A stretch of DNA of 64,000 nucleotides from the NCBI RefSeq assembly GCF_012910715.1, contig NZ_JABBHF010000005.1, positions 62,001 to 126,000 of the forward strand, written 5' to 3'. Origin of the DNA: Flavivirga algicola. Lineage in GTDB: Bacteria > Bacteroidota > Bacteroidia > Flavobacteriales > Flavobacteriaceae. This document shows positions 48,009 through 56,555 of this stretch, in pieces; position 1 is the first letter of the stretch, and every line of letters begins with the position of its first letter. The notes beneath the pieces are model-generated. The model was not told the DNA's origin. It saw only the letters and a list, made by a program, of their open reading frames with translations, and did not search any database. The translations under genes and the position numbers were made by a program.

Positions 48009-48051
48009 TATTTTAAAGATAATTTACGGGTTGATTTATATTAATTGTTAT

Positions 48052-49596
48052 TTACTTTTTTAGCACTTTAGTTAAAATGCCAAAAACACTTCTTATAAAT
48101 GTAGCACTTGTAAGTACTTTAACAATGGGGTTCATTCTGGTACTTCTCCTTCTGGAACTAGTAGTTGTACGCTTTCTGGATTCTGCCTTTTTAAGAGCTT
48201 CTCTTTCTTTCTTTGCTTTTTCTTTGGCTTCTTCAGCTTCTGCTAGCTCTATTTTTTCATTTAGCATTTCATAAGCACTTTCTCGATCAATATCCTTATT
48301 GTATTTTTTTACCAATTTTGATTTTGAAAGCAGTGTACTTAATTCCATATCGGTTAAAACATCCATTCTACTCATTGGTGCTCGCATCATGGTCGCTGCT
48401 AATGGCGTGGGTCTACCTTTTTCATCTAAAGCAGAGACTAAAGCTTCTCCAATACCTAAAGATGTTAATACTTCGGTGGTATCATAATATTCAGAATCTG
48501 GATAGTTTTGTGCTGTAAGCTTTATGGCTTTTCTGTCTTTGGCAGTAAAAGCTCTGAGGGCATGCTGTACTTTTAAGCCCAGTTGCCCTAAAACAGCTTC
48601 AGGGACGTCTGTTGGATTTTGAGTTACAAAATACAAGCCGACACCTTTACTTCTTATTAGTTTTACGATGCTTTCAATTTGATTTAGTAAAGCTTTGGAT
48701 GCTTCTTTAAAAATTAAATGAGCTTCGTCGATAAATAGAATTAATTCAGGTCTATCACTATCGCCTTGTTCTGGAAATGTTGAATAAATTTCGGCTAATA
48801 GACTTAACATGAATGTTGAGAACAATTTAGGTTTGTCTTGAATATCGGTTAATCTGATAATATTGATATAACCGCGTCCGTTCTCATCAATTCTTAATAA
48901 ATCCTGAGTATCAAAAGAGGTTTCTCCAAAAAATAAATCGGCGCCTTGTTGTTCCAATTCAACGACTTTGCGTAAAATAGCGCCTGTTGATGCTGTTGAA
49001 ATTCTTCCATAAGCTTCGGTGAATTCTGCTTTTCCTTCTTGAGTAGCGTATTGTAATATTTTTTTGAAATCTTTGATGTCTAGGATAGGAAGTTTATTGT
49101 CATCACAATATTGAAATATAACAGCAACGACACCAGATTGCGTTTCAGATAAATCTAAAATTCTTGAGAGTAGTACAGGACCAAATTCGGTAATGGTTGC
49201 TCTTAGGCGTACACCGTCTTGTTCAGATAGAGTTAGTATTTCTACGGGAAAGTTTTTAGCTTCAAATGGAAGTCCTATTTTTTCATGGCGCTCATCAATT
49301 TTTGGATGTCCTGGACTTGGTTGAGCCAATCCACTTAAATCACCTTTAATATCCATAAGCAAAACAGGAACACCCTTGTCACTTAAGTTTTCGGCCAGTA
49401 CTTGTAAAGATTTTGTTTTCCCGGTACCTGTTGCACCAGCAATTAACCCATGACGATTCATGGTTTTTAAAGGGATTTTTACATGCGCACCCGTAATAGT
49501 TTCCCCATCTAGCATGGCGGCACCTATGGGAATAAAATCACCCTTTGTTGTATTGCCTTCGGTTATATGTTTAAAAAAAGTTTCTTTACTCCCCAT
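48052..49596 (-). CDS. HerA-like ATPase, DUF853 (YjgR) family
   Basis: 514 residues. Walker A in AGATGTGKTKSLQVLAENL, Walker B in ELILFIDEAHLIFKEA, and VGLYFVTQNPTDVPEAVLGQ (sensor region). A Lys/Glu-rich coiled coil (~435-480) is followed by a basic Arg-rich stretch and a C-terminal hydrophobic tail. Belongs to the bacterial YjgR/DUF853 class of FtsK-HerA ATPases; cellular role not established. Confidence 0.9.
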   Translation of the reverse strand: MGSKETFFKHITEGNTTKGDFIPIGAAMLDGETITGAHVKIPLKTMNRHGLIAGATGTGKTKSLQVLAENLSDKGVPVLLMDIKGDLSGLAQPSPGHPKIDERHEKIGLPFEAKNFPVEILTLSEQDGVRLRATITEFGPVLLSRILDLSETQSGVVAVIFQYCDDNKLPILDIKDFKKILQYATQEGKAEFTEAYGRISTASTGAILRKVVELEQQGADLFFGETSFDTQDLLRIDENGRGYINIIRLTDIQDKPKLFSTFMLSLLAEIYSTFPEQGDSDRPELILFIDEAHLIFKEASKALLNQIESIVKLIRSKGVGLYFVTQNPTDVPEAVLGQLGLKVQHALRAFTAKDRKAIKLTAQNYPDSEYYDTTEVLTSLGIGEALVSALDEKGRPTPLAATMMRAPMSRMDVLTDMELSTLLSKSKLVKKYNKDIDRESAYEMLNEKIELAEAEEAKEKAKKEREALKKAESRKRTTTSSRRRSTRMNPIVKVLTSATFIRSVFGILTKVLKK

Positions 49597-49689
49597 TTGC
49601 TATAATTTTGCATAAAAATACAGGAAAAATGAAGAAGAAAAAAATAAGGTTTTATAATGAAAAAACAACTATAAAGTTATATACTTAAA

Positions 49690-50316
49690 CTATTCGCGCC
49701 ATTTAACCCAAATAATGGCTGCAGGGTCTTCTACAGCAGAGCCGTTGCTGGCAGCTCTAATTGTTATATAGTCTCCAGCATTAAAATCAATATTAAAAGT
49801 AGTTCTTGTAAAAGAACCTCCCGAAAGATTGAACCTTCCGTCCAGAGTTGGGTCTGAATTATTCCCAACATTAGTACCATTTATTAATAAGTCAAATCTT
49901 TTTGAAGCATTTCCTCCTGAAGATTCAATAGTTAAATATACAATGGTGCCGTTAAATGGCATTTTAGGGCCACTAACATCTTGAGGAGCAAGATAGTATC
50001 CTATGTCTCCTCCGAAATATAAAGTTTGATCATCAGTACTAGTTCCATAACCATATTGAAGTGCAGTTGTTTCGACGCTAAGCCATTTTGTTCTGGTTGC
50101 GTCGTACATAAATAATTTGTCACCTATTACTGCCAATTGTCCAGTTACTGTACCAGTTGGGGCAGACTGCGGGTTTAATTCTAAAGCAGGAATTCCTGTA
50201 TTAGTGGTTTCGATTTCTAGTTCGGAGGTTGGAGAGGTTGTGCCAATACCTACTTGGGAAAAACTGTAATAATGCATACAAAAAAGCAGCATTAAAGAAT
50301 AAGCTATTTTTTTCAT
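49690..50316 (-). CDS. Secreted VGIGTT protein, 208 aa
   Basis: Signal peptide (MKKIAYSLMLLFCMHYYSFS) followed directly by QVGIGTTSP, a mature N-terminus common in flavobacterial secreted proteins. The C-terminal half is beta-rich (FDLLINGTNVGNNSDPTLDG), maybe a jelly-roll head like those on phage-fibre or collagen-like proteins. Paralogue of the next gene upstream (50439-51134) by signal peptide and leader DNA. No sorting domain seen. Function unknown. Confidence 0.72.
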   Translation of the reverse strand: MKKIAYSLMLLFCMHYYSFSQVGIGTTSPTSELEIETTNTGIPALELNPQSAPTGTVTGQLAVIGDKLFMYDATRTKWLSVETTALQYGYGTSTDDQTLYFGGDIGYYLAPQDVSGPKMPFNGTIVYLTIESSGGNASKRFDLLINGTNVGNNSDPTLDGRFNLSGGSFTRTTFNIDFNAGDYITIRAASNGSAVEDPAAIIWVKWRE

Positions 50317-50438
50317 TTTAGAGAGAGATTAAAGCAATTTACTTTTAGTTTATTTAAAGAGATTATAAAAATATATAATCAAAACTTAGATTGTACTATT
50401 AAATAAGGTTGTTATAAATCATATCGCATTTATGGTTA

Positions 50439-51134
50439 TTAATTTAGCTTGGTGATACCTATATTGACGAATTGTGCTTCTAAAGGTGTGCCGCCATTAT
50501 TTATTACATATCTTATTTTTACTTCATCATTTGCATTAATAGGATACATAATATTTCCACTGGTACCCCAGTAATCTGTACCCGTTAGGGTTGCAAACCC
50601 CCTACTTAAGTAGCCAATTAAGTGACCATTTACGGTTATAGCAATAATGAATTTTGTACTGCCTGACGGCATGTTTCTTATAGATAAAGAAGCACTAAAC
50701 ATATAATTTCCAGGTTCCTGTATTGTAATAGTTCCATTAGCTGTTACATTGTATACTTGCGAGTTTGTAACTAGAACATTGCTAGAGCCTATAGGGAAAT
50801 CATAGTACGTATTCGTGTTGGTAGAGATAATCGAATTACCACTTGTGCCAACCATATTCATTACTAAAGCTGAATTGGTTAGGCTGGTCCAAGCACTGTT
50901 TTTGTATATACAGTATGAGCTTTTAGTGGTGTTAAATACTAAAGCGCCATCTAGGGGCGTTGTAATAGACATCATTTGAGTATTGGTCATTCTAGGAGGT
51001 ACAAAAGCTCCTGTTGTACTGTCTATTTGTAAAGCTGAACCATCATCTGGTGTGGTTGTTCCAATACCCACTTGGGCATCGCCATAATAATGCATACAGA
51101 AAAGCAGCATTAGTAAGCAAACTATTTTTTTCAT
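50439..51134 (-). CDS. Secreted VGIGTT protein, 231 aa
   Basis: Signal peptide MKKIVCLLMLLFCMHYYGDA, then QVGIGTTTP. Next comes PDDGSALQIDSTTGAFVPPR, a widespread flavobacterial motif, and a C1q/TNF-like beta domain at ~95-231 (GTITIQEPGNYMFSASLSIR). It shares with its neighbour the word AGAGAGGTT/AGAGAGATT and AAGCAATTTACTTT just upstream of the start, indicating local duplication. Function unknown. Confidence 0.75.
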   Translation of the reverse strand: MKKIVCLLMLLFCMHYYGDAQVGIGTTTPDDGSALQIDSTTGAFVPPRMTNTQMMSITTPLDGALVFNTTKSSYCIYKNSAWTSLTNSALVMNMVGTSGNSIISTNTNTYYDFPIGSSNVLVTNSQVYNVTANGTITIQEPGNYMFSASLSIRNMPSGSTKFIIAITVNGHLIGYLSRGFATLTGTDYWGTSGNIMYPINANDEVKIRYVINNGGTPLEAQFVNIGITKLN

Positions 51135-51206
51135 TGTTAGAGAGAGGTTGTAAGCAATTTACTTTACTAAGATATAAATAAAATACTTATGTTACGCGAT
51201 TATTTT

Positions 51207-51635
51207 TTAACAAAAATAGTTATGCAAGTTTGTGCCTAATATAAATTCCACAAAATAATTTCCTGCATTTTTGTAATACCTAAATTTCGTTCTATTGTCC
51301 TTTACCAATATAGTATGACTACTGGTTGTATAGGTTAACTGGTTAGACGAATTTTTAGTTGCATTACCAACATGCATTCTACTTTCATCATTAGATGTCG
51401 CATTAAACACAAAAGCGGAAGTTCTATTAAAGGAAACTCCAACAATATTTTTGTCGCTTTCTAAGTGTATTGGAAATACATTTGTTTTTGTGGCAATGCC
51501 AGTTTCATAATTAGAGAATCTAGCCATTGTAGGTTCATTAGAATCGAGCTGATCTGTAGTAATGGTATCAGCCTGAGAGAAAGTGTAATAGCTACTTAGT
51601 AACAGTAGTATTACAAGGTGTGTAGTTTTTTTCAT
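51207..51635 (-). CDS. Hypothetical secreted protein, 142 aa
   Basis: Signal peptide (HLVILLLLSSYYTFSQ) then a short beta-rich domain with no recognised motif (VGVSFNRTSAFVFNATSNDE). Third minus-strand secreted gene of the cluster, with its own -7 box (51661-51668, minus). Confidence 0.62.
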   Translation of the reverse strand: MKKTTHLVILLLLSSYYTFSQADTITTDQLDSNEPTMARFSNYETGIATKTNVFPIHLESDKNIVGVSFNRTSAFVFNATSNDESRMHVGNATKNSSNQLTYTTSSHTILVKDNRTKFRYYKNAGNYFVEFILGTNLHNYFC

Positions 51636-51660
51636 ATAAGATAGATTTATTGAGGGGCTT

Positions 51661-51668
51661 CAAATTTA
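51661..51668 (-). promoter_or_regulatory. -7 box for the 142-aa gene
   Basis: CAAATTTA on +, which is TAAATTTG on minus, fitting TAnnTTTG, 25 bp before the ATG at 51635. Confidence 0.5.
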
Positions 51669-51739
51669 ATCGATCGAAGACAAACATATAAAAATAGAAT
51701 TGAAAATCAAAATATAATACTAAAAGTAATGGAATTATG

Positions 51740-51747
51740 TATCTTTG
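51740..51747 (+). promoter_or_regulatory. -7 box of a nearly leaderless queE promoter
   Basis: TATCTTTG ends 6 bp before the queE ATG (51754), so transcription would start at or within a few bases of the start codon. It also argues against the in-frame TTG at 51745 as a start. Confidence 0.6.
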
Positions 51748-51753
51748 CAAACT

Positions 51754-52383
51754 ATGAAAAAAGAGGTTCAATCACTGATAGATAAAGGGGAATTATTACC
51801 CTTGATGGAGGAATTTTATACCATACAAGGAGAGGGGTATTATAAAGGTACTGCGGCTTATTTTATTCGCATTGGTGGATGCGATGTAGGATGTCACTGG
51901 TGTGATGTGAAGGAAAGTTGGAATGCCGATTTGCATCCTCCTACAGAAACCGCTAAGATTGTCGAAAATGCAAAAAAATATAGTGATACTATTGTCGTAA
52001 CAGGAGGAGAGCCTTTAATGTGGGATATGAGCATTTTAACAACCCAATTAAAAGAAGAAGGACTCCAAACGCATATAGAAACATCAGGAGCGTATAAATT
52101 AACAGGTATTTGGGATTGGATTTGTTTGTCTCCTAAAAAAATGAAGTTACCTACTGAGGAGGTTTATAATAATGCAGATGAGCTTAAAGTGATTGTGTAT
52201 AATAAAGATGATTTTCGCTTTGCCGAAGAACAGGCAGCTAAGGTTAATAAAGATTGTATTTTATACTTACAACCCGAATGGAGTAAACGTGATAAGATTG
52301 TACCAAACATTGTAGATTATGTTATGGCTAATCCTAAATGGAAAGTGTCACTTCAAACACATAAGTATTTGAATATTCCCTGA
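51754..52383 (+). CDS. queE: 7-carboxy-7-deazaguanine synthase
   Basis: 209 residues. Radical SAM enzyme of queuosine precursor synthesis (6-carboxytetrahydropterin to CDG). The compact cluster motif CDVGCHWCDVKESW (Cx3Cx2C) is seen after FYTIQGEGYYKGTAAYFIRI, then TGGEPLMWD and HIETSGAYKL. Other queuosine genes are not in the window. Confidence 0.94.
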   Translation: MKKEVQSLIDKGELLPLMEEFYTIQGEGYYKGTAAYFIRIGGCDVGCHWCDVKESWNADLHPPTETAKIVENAKKYSDTIVVTGGEPLMWDMSILTTQLKEEGLQTHIETSGAYKLTGIWDWICLSPKKMKLPTEEVYNNADELKVIVYNKDDFRFAEEQAAKVNKDCILYLQPEWSKRDKIVPNIVDYVMANPKWKVSLQTHKYLNIP

Positions 52384-52385
52384 AT

Positions 52386-52445
52386 TCAGTTTACAGTGTG
52401 CAGTAAGCAGTAGCAGTGTTCAGTAGGTAATTACTGTGATCAGTA
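52386..52445. repeat. Intergenic CAGT-type repeat
   Basis: Irregular TCAGT/GCAGT words (CAGTGTGCAGTAAGCAGTAG, CAGTGTTCAGTAGG) immediately after the queE stop. The same family as 43076-43118. Confidence 0.55.
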
Positions 52446-52463
52446 TCTGTAATTGTTAAAATA

Positions 52464-52503
52464 AAAAAGTTCCAACAGTTTTAAGCTATTGGAACTTTTT
52501 TAA
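52464..52503. terminator. Bidirectional terminator between queE and DUF2911 gene
   Basis: AAAAAGTTCCAA and TTGGAACTTTTT arms with A tract upstream and T tract downstream, lying between convergent genes; it can serve both. Confidence 0.85.
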
Positions 52504-52517
52504 TTTTGTCTTACGTC

Positions 52518-53063
52518 TTACTTTGTAAAAGGCACAGCAACTCTAGTAGTTCCCCATCCTAAATGCATATTTATACTGCCGTTAGCTTCTTCAAAAGCAA
52601 TAGAGAATGCTTCTAGAGATTCTCCGCCTGATGTTACTGGTACAGATAAACGAGCCACATCGTTTGCTTCATTATAGAAATAGGCTCCCCAAACGTTTAA
52701 ATCTTTACTAATTATAGCGATCCATTCTTTATCTCCTGGAATGGCATAAAAAGTGTAAGTTCCTGCTTTTACAGAAGTACTTCCTAATTTCATGTCTTTA
52801 TAAAGTGTTAACTCGGCAGCTTCATTAGCTCCTAGTCTCCAGACTTTACCATTCGGCGCAAGTTTACTAAGCGCTCTTTCTTTAAGTTGAGGTCTGCTAT
52901 AAACAATTTTGATAAGCTTGTTAGGGTCTTTATAACTGCTTGGGAAAGCAGCTGCATCCATTGGGCTTTTGTCTAGTTTAGAGAACTTCTGAGCACCCAC
53001 GTTGGTTGATAATAGCATAATAAAAGAAAAAGTGATAATCGATAATACGGTTGTTTTTTTCAT
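52518..53063 (-). CDS. DUF2911 family secreted protein
   Basis: 181 residues. Signal peptide (TVLSIITFSFIMLLSTNVGA), then a DUF2911 domain: KIVYSRPQLKERALSKLAPN, GKVWRLGANEAAELTLYKDM, GTYTFYAIPGDKEWIAIISK. The family is common in Bacteroidota, periplasmic or extracellular, with no known activity. Confidence 0.88.
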   Translation of the reverse strand: MKKTTVLSIITFSFIMLLSTNVGAQKFSKLDKSPMDAAAFPSSYKDPNKLIKIVYSRPQLKERALSKLAPNGKVWRLGANEAAELTLYKDMKLGSTSVKAGTYTFYAIPGDKEWIAIISKDLNVWGAYFYNEANDVARLSVPVTSGGESLEAFSIAFEEANGSINMHLGWGTTRVAVPFTK

Positions 53064-53154
53064 GATGAAAGATTTAAAATTATTTAATTAAAGTTAGTGT
53101 TCTAGAGTCTGCAATTTTTTATAAAACTTACCTGGAGATGTGTTAAAGTTTACT

Positions 53155-53190
53155 TAAAAAAAAAGCTTTAGCACATGCTAAAGCTTTTTC
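53155..53190 (-). terminator. Terminator of the gatCAB-aspS operon
   Basis: Stem AAAGCTTTAGCA (53162-53173) / TGCTAAAGCTTT (53176-53187); on the minus strand it is followed by an uninterrupted T run (A at 53155-53164). Located just after the gatB/aspS stop. Confidence 0.87.
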
Positions 53191-53210
53191 TAAATAAGCA
53201 TCATATTACT

Positions 53211-56200
53211 TTATTTATTTCGAACTATTTGGACATTCATTTCTTCTACTTTTTTATCGGATAAAGGAGAAGGTGCACCAAACAATAAATCTTCACTGGT
53301 TCCTGTTTTAGGGAAGGCCATAACTTCTCGAATAGAGGCTTTTTTCTCTAAAATCATCATGAGCCTGTCAACCCCCCAGGCAATACCACCATGAGGTGGA
53401 GCGCCGTAATGGAAAGATTTGTACATAGTACCTACACTTTTAAGCATCTCTTCTTTATTATACCCCATATTTTTATAGGTAGCTTCCAGTATTTCTGGCT
53501 TGTGTGCACGAACAGAACCGCCTCCAATTTCATAACCGTTTAAGATAAGGTCATATTGCTGGGCAATAATACTCCCTATTTCTTCTTCTTTGCCATTCAT
53601 ATGCTTCTCAATATCATAAATAGCAGGCATAGAGAATGGGTTATGGGTAAAGGTCCAGCGTCCTTCATCTGTTTTTTCAAACATAGGGAAGTCTATAACC
53701 CAGGCTGGTCGTAATTCTTTCGGATTGATTAAGCGTAACATACGACCTAGTTCTTGACGAACAGCATCTAAGGCTTTATTGGCAGTAGCATAATCTGCAG
53801 CAGAGAAAAATACGACATCTCCTACTTTGGCACTGGTAGTCTTTATAATACCAGAAGCAATATCTTCTCCTAAGAATTTAATGATGGGTGATTGTAAATC
53901 GTTTTCGTTAACAATGATGTATGCTAAACCTCCTAAACCGTGCTGTTGGGCAATAGCTGTTAGTTTTTCTATTTGTCCTTTAGATAAACGTTTCTTTCCT
54001 TGCTCTTCGGCAGATACCTTAATACATTTTACAATACCACCTTCTTCAATAGGTTTACTAAAGACCTGGAAAGTGGTATCTTTTACAATATCCGTAATGT
54101 CCTGCAATTGTAAGCCAAAGCGTAAATCTGGTCTGTCACAGCCATATTTGTCCATAGCTTCTTTATAGGTAAGGACTTCAAAAGGATGTAAAATCCATTT
54201 TTTGCCATATACTTTTTTAACAATGTCGTTGAACATGTTGGTGTTCAAATCTATAATTTGCTGCATACTGGCATAGGCCATTTCTAAATCCAACTGCGTG
54301 AATTCGGGTTGACGATCACCACGAGAGTCTTCATCCCTAAAACAACGGGCTATTTGGAAATATTTTTCATACCCACTTACCATCAACATCTGTTTAAATT
54401 GTTGAGGGGCTTGTGGTAAGGTGTAAAATGAGCCTGCTTGTTTACGGGTTGGAACTATAAATTCTCTGGCACCTTCATCGGTTCCTGCGCTTAAAATAGG
54501 CGTCTCAATTTCTAAGAAATTTCGATCATCTAAAATATCACGCATCAGCTTAATCACTTTGTGGCGATTTACAATAACTCTACGAACATCGTCATTTCTG
54601 TGATCCAAGTATTTGTATTGAAAACGCGTGGTCTCGTTTGTTTTAGTGGCTCTTTTTATTTCAAAAGGAAGCGTTTTAGAAAGATTTAAAATCTCTAAAG
54701 AAGCTGTTTCCAACTCAATTTTACCAGTTCTTAAAGCAGGGTTGTAATCGTCTTCTTTACGTTGCACCAATGTTCCTGTAACCGTAATAACCGATTCGGG
54801 CTTAAGCTTTACTAATTCGTCCAAATTAGGGAATGATTCTCTGCTTAATCGTACCTGAAAAATTTCGTTACTGGAATCTCTTAAATCGATAAAAATAAGT
54901 TCACCATGATCGCGAACACTCGATACCCAGCCAGAAAAAGTAACGTCTTCGGAAATGTTTTCTTCAGAAATATCAGAAATTAAATGTGTTCGGTATTCAT
55001 CTTTTATAACAATTGGAATCTCGGGCAATATTTCTTCCTGCGTTTTGCTGTCTATTTGCAGACCACTAGTTGTAGGGGCTTCTTTTTGTGTTGTAGAGGT
55101 GCTTTGGGCTCCTGGTTCAGAACTTTGCAACTGATTAAGAACTCCTTCGCGAATGACTTTCCCAGAGGCACCCTTACCAATAATGCTAATGACTTTACCA
55201 ACAAGGATCCCTGCTTTTCCCTGGTTTCCAGCTTTAATGTCATTCGCAATAGCTTCATTTTCAGAAATTACTTTTGCAATGGCATCTTGAATTTGAGATT
55301 CCGAAATGGTGTTGTCTTCAAAATACTTAGTATAATTAAAATCTCTGTCTTTTAGATAGGATGTAATGGCATTTTGAACCAGTACAGATGTTATTTTTTC
55401 ATCCTTAAAGAGTTGGAAAATTTCAATAAGATGTTCTATTCTGTGTATGTCTGCATACTCTTCGGCACCAATATTATTTACTAATGTTTTAGCCACAAAA
55501 GAAGGATCTTTAAGGGCATTGTTTATAGTCATAAAAGTCTTGGAACGTAACGAATCTGCTGTGAAAAACTTAGCGTCTTGAGGTAGCACACCACCTTTAA
55601 TTAAGATGGATTCTACAGCATACGGAAGCGTACTGGTATCTACCTGAATAGTATCAACAACGTCTTTAATTGAAACAAAAGGTAAATCGGGTTCTGAAAT
55701 AAAACGATAATCGGCCTCGAACTCCTTTTTACGCATCGTTTTGGTTTGCTTAAGCTCGGCATCCCATAAAACGGTCGTTTGTTCTGGTCGAAATTCCTTA
55801 TGTTCAATATAATAGTTGAACTGTTTTTCAACTTCTTCTTTTAAAGCCTCGACCATAAACTTAAACGAGTTCAAGTTCTTTATCTCGGTACGTGGATTTA
55901 AATTATAGCTATGTTTTTTACGAAGTGATACCGATACATCCGATTTAAACTCGCCTTTCTCAAGATTGGCTTCCGATATTTTTAAATTCTGAACAATACG
56001 CTGAATGTATTGTGCATAAATTGAAGCATCTTCTATATGTCGAATGCATGGTTCGGTTACAATTTCAATAAGTGGTACGCCAGCCTTATTAAAATCGACT
56101 AGAGATACTGCTTTTTCATGTACTAATTTAGCAGCATCTTCCTCAATGTGTACTTGAGTGAGGTTAACTGTAAATTGAGACCCGTCATTTCGGTAACAAG

Positions 56201-56555
56201 AGACTTGTCCATCTGGTATAACGGGATTGTGAAACTGTGTAATTTGAATATTCTTAGGGTTGTCAGGGTATTCGTAATGTTTTCTATCCCAGGAAATCAC
56301 TTCGTTTTCAAAAGACGATTTTACTGCCTTTCCAAAATAAATAGCCTTATTGATAGCTTCTTTATTGATAGCTGGGAGTACCCCCATTTGCCCTGTGCAA
56401 ACAGAACATATATTTTCGTTTGGTGTTTCTATTTCTTGATTCGGACAAGAACAAAACAACTTGGTTTTGGTATTTAATCGCACGTGGGTTTCAAGTCCGA
56501 TTACCAATTCTAATTCGTGGGCTTTTAATGCCGCGTCTAATTGCTTCAGGTCCAT
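53211..56555 (-). CDS. gatB/aspS: GatB - AspS fusion: tRNA amidotransferase subunit B / aspartyl-tRNA synthetase
   Basis: 1114 residues. Residues 1-475 are GatB: ELVIGLETHVRLNTKTKLFC, zinc cysteines C35, C37, C50, C53, and a YqeY-like tail (KAGILVGKVISIIGKGASGK). A Ser/Thr/Pro-rich linker spans ~478-505. Residues ~510-1114 are bacterial-type AspRS with OB fold (GWVSSVRDHGELIFIDLRD), class II motif 2 (RCFRDEDSRGDRQPEFTQLD), a GAD insertion and GVDRLMMIL. His550 corresponds to the position that is His in non-discriminating AspRS. Fusion would channel Asp-tRNA(Asn) to the amidotransferase. Stop-start overlap of 1 bp with gatA. Confidence 0.96.
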   Translation of the reverse strand: MDLKQLDAALKAHELELVIGLETHVRLNTKTKLFCSCPNQEIETPNENICSVCTGQMGVLPAINKEAINKAIYFGKAVKSSFENEVISWDRKHYEYPDNPKNIQITQFHNPVIPDGQVSCYRNDGSQFTVNLTQVHIEEDAAKLVHEKAVSLVDFNKAGVPLIEIVTEPCIRHIEDASIYAQYIQRIVQNLKISEANLEKGEFKSDVSVSLRKKHSYNLNPRTEIKNLNSFKFMVEALKEEVEKQFNYYIEHKEFRPEQTTVLWDAELKQTKTMRKKEFEADYRFISEPDLPFVSIKDVVDTIQVDTSTLPYAVESILIKGGVLPQDAKFFTADSLRSKTFMTINNALKDPSFVAKTLVNNIGAEEYADIHRIEHLIEIFQLFKDEKITSVLVQNAITSYLKDRDFNYTKYFEDNTISESQIQDAIAKVISENEAIANDIKAGNQGKAGILVGKVISIIGKGASGKVIREGVLNQLQSSEPGAQSTSTTQKEAPTTSGLQIDSKTQEEILPEIPIVIKDEYRTHLISDISEENISEDVTFSGWVSSVRDHGELIFIDLRDSSNEIFQVRLSRESFPNLDELVKLKPESVITVTGTLVQRKEDDYNPALRTGKIELETASLEILNLSKTLPFEIKRATKTNETTRFQYKYLDHRNDDVRRVIVNRHKVIKLMRDILDDRNFLEIETPILSAGTDEGAREFIVPTRKQAGSFYTLPQAPQQFKQMLMVSGYEKYFQIARCFRDEDSRGDRQPEFTQLDLEMAYASMQQIIDLNTNMFNDIVKKVYGKKWILHPFEVLTYKEAMDKYGCDRPDLRFGLQLQDITDIVKDTTFQVFSKPIEEGGIVKCIKVSAEEQGKKRLSKGQIEKLTAIAQQHGLGGLAYIIVNENDLQSPIIKFLGEDIASGIIKTTSAKVGDVVFFSAADYATANKALDAVRQELGRMLRLINPKELRPAWVIDFPMFEKTDEGRWTFTHNPFSMPAIYDIEKHMNGKEEEIGSIIAQQYDLILNGYEIGGGSVRAHKPEILEATYKNMGYNKEEMLKSVGTMYKSFHYGAPPHGGIAWGVDRLMMILEKKASIREVMAFPKTGTSEDLLFGAPSPLSDKKVEEMNVQIVRNK

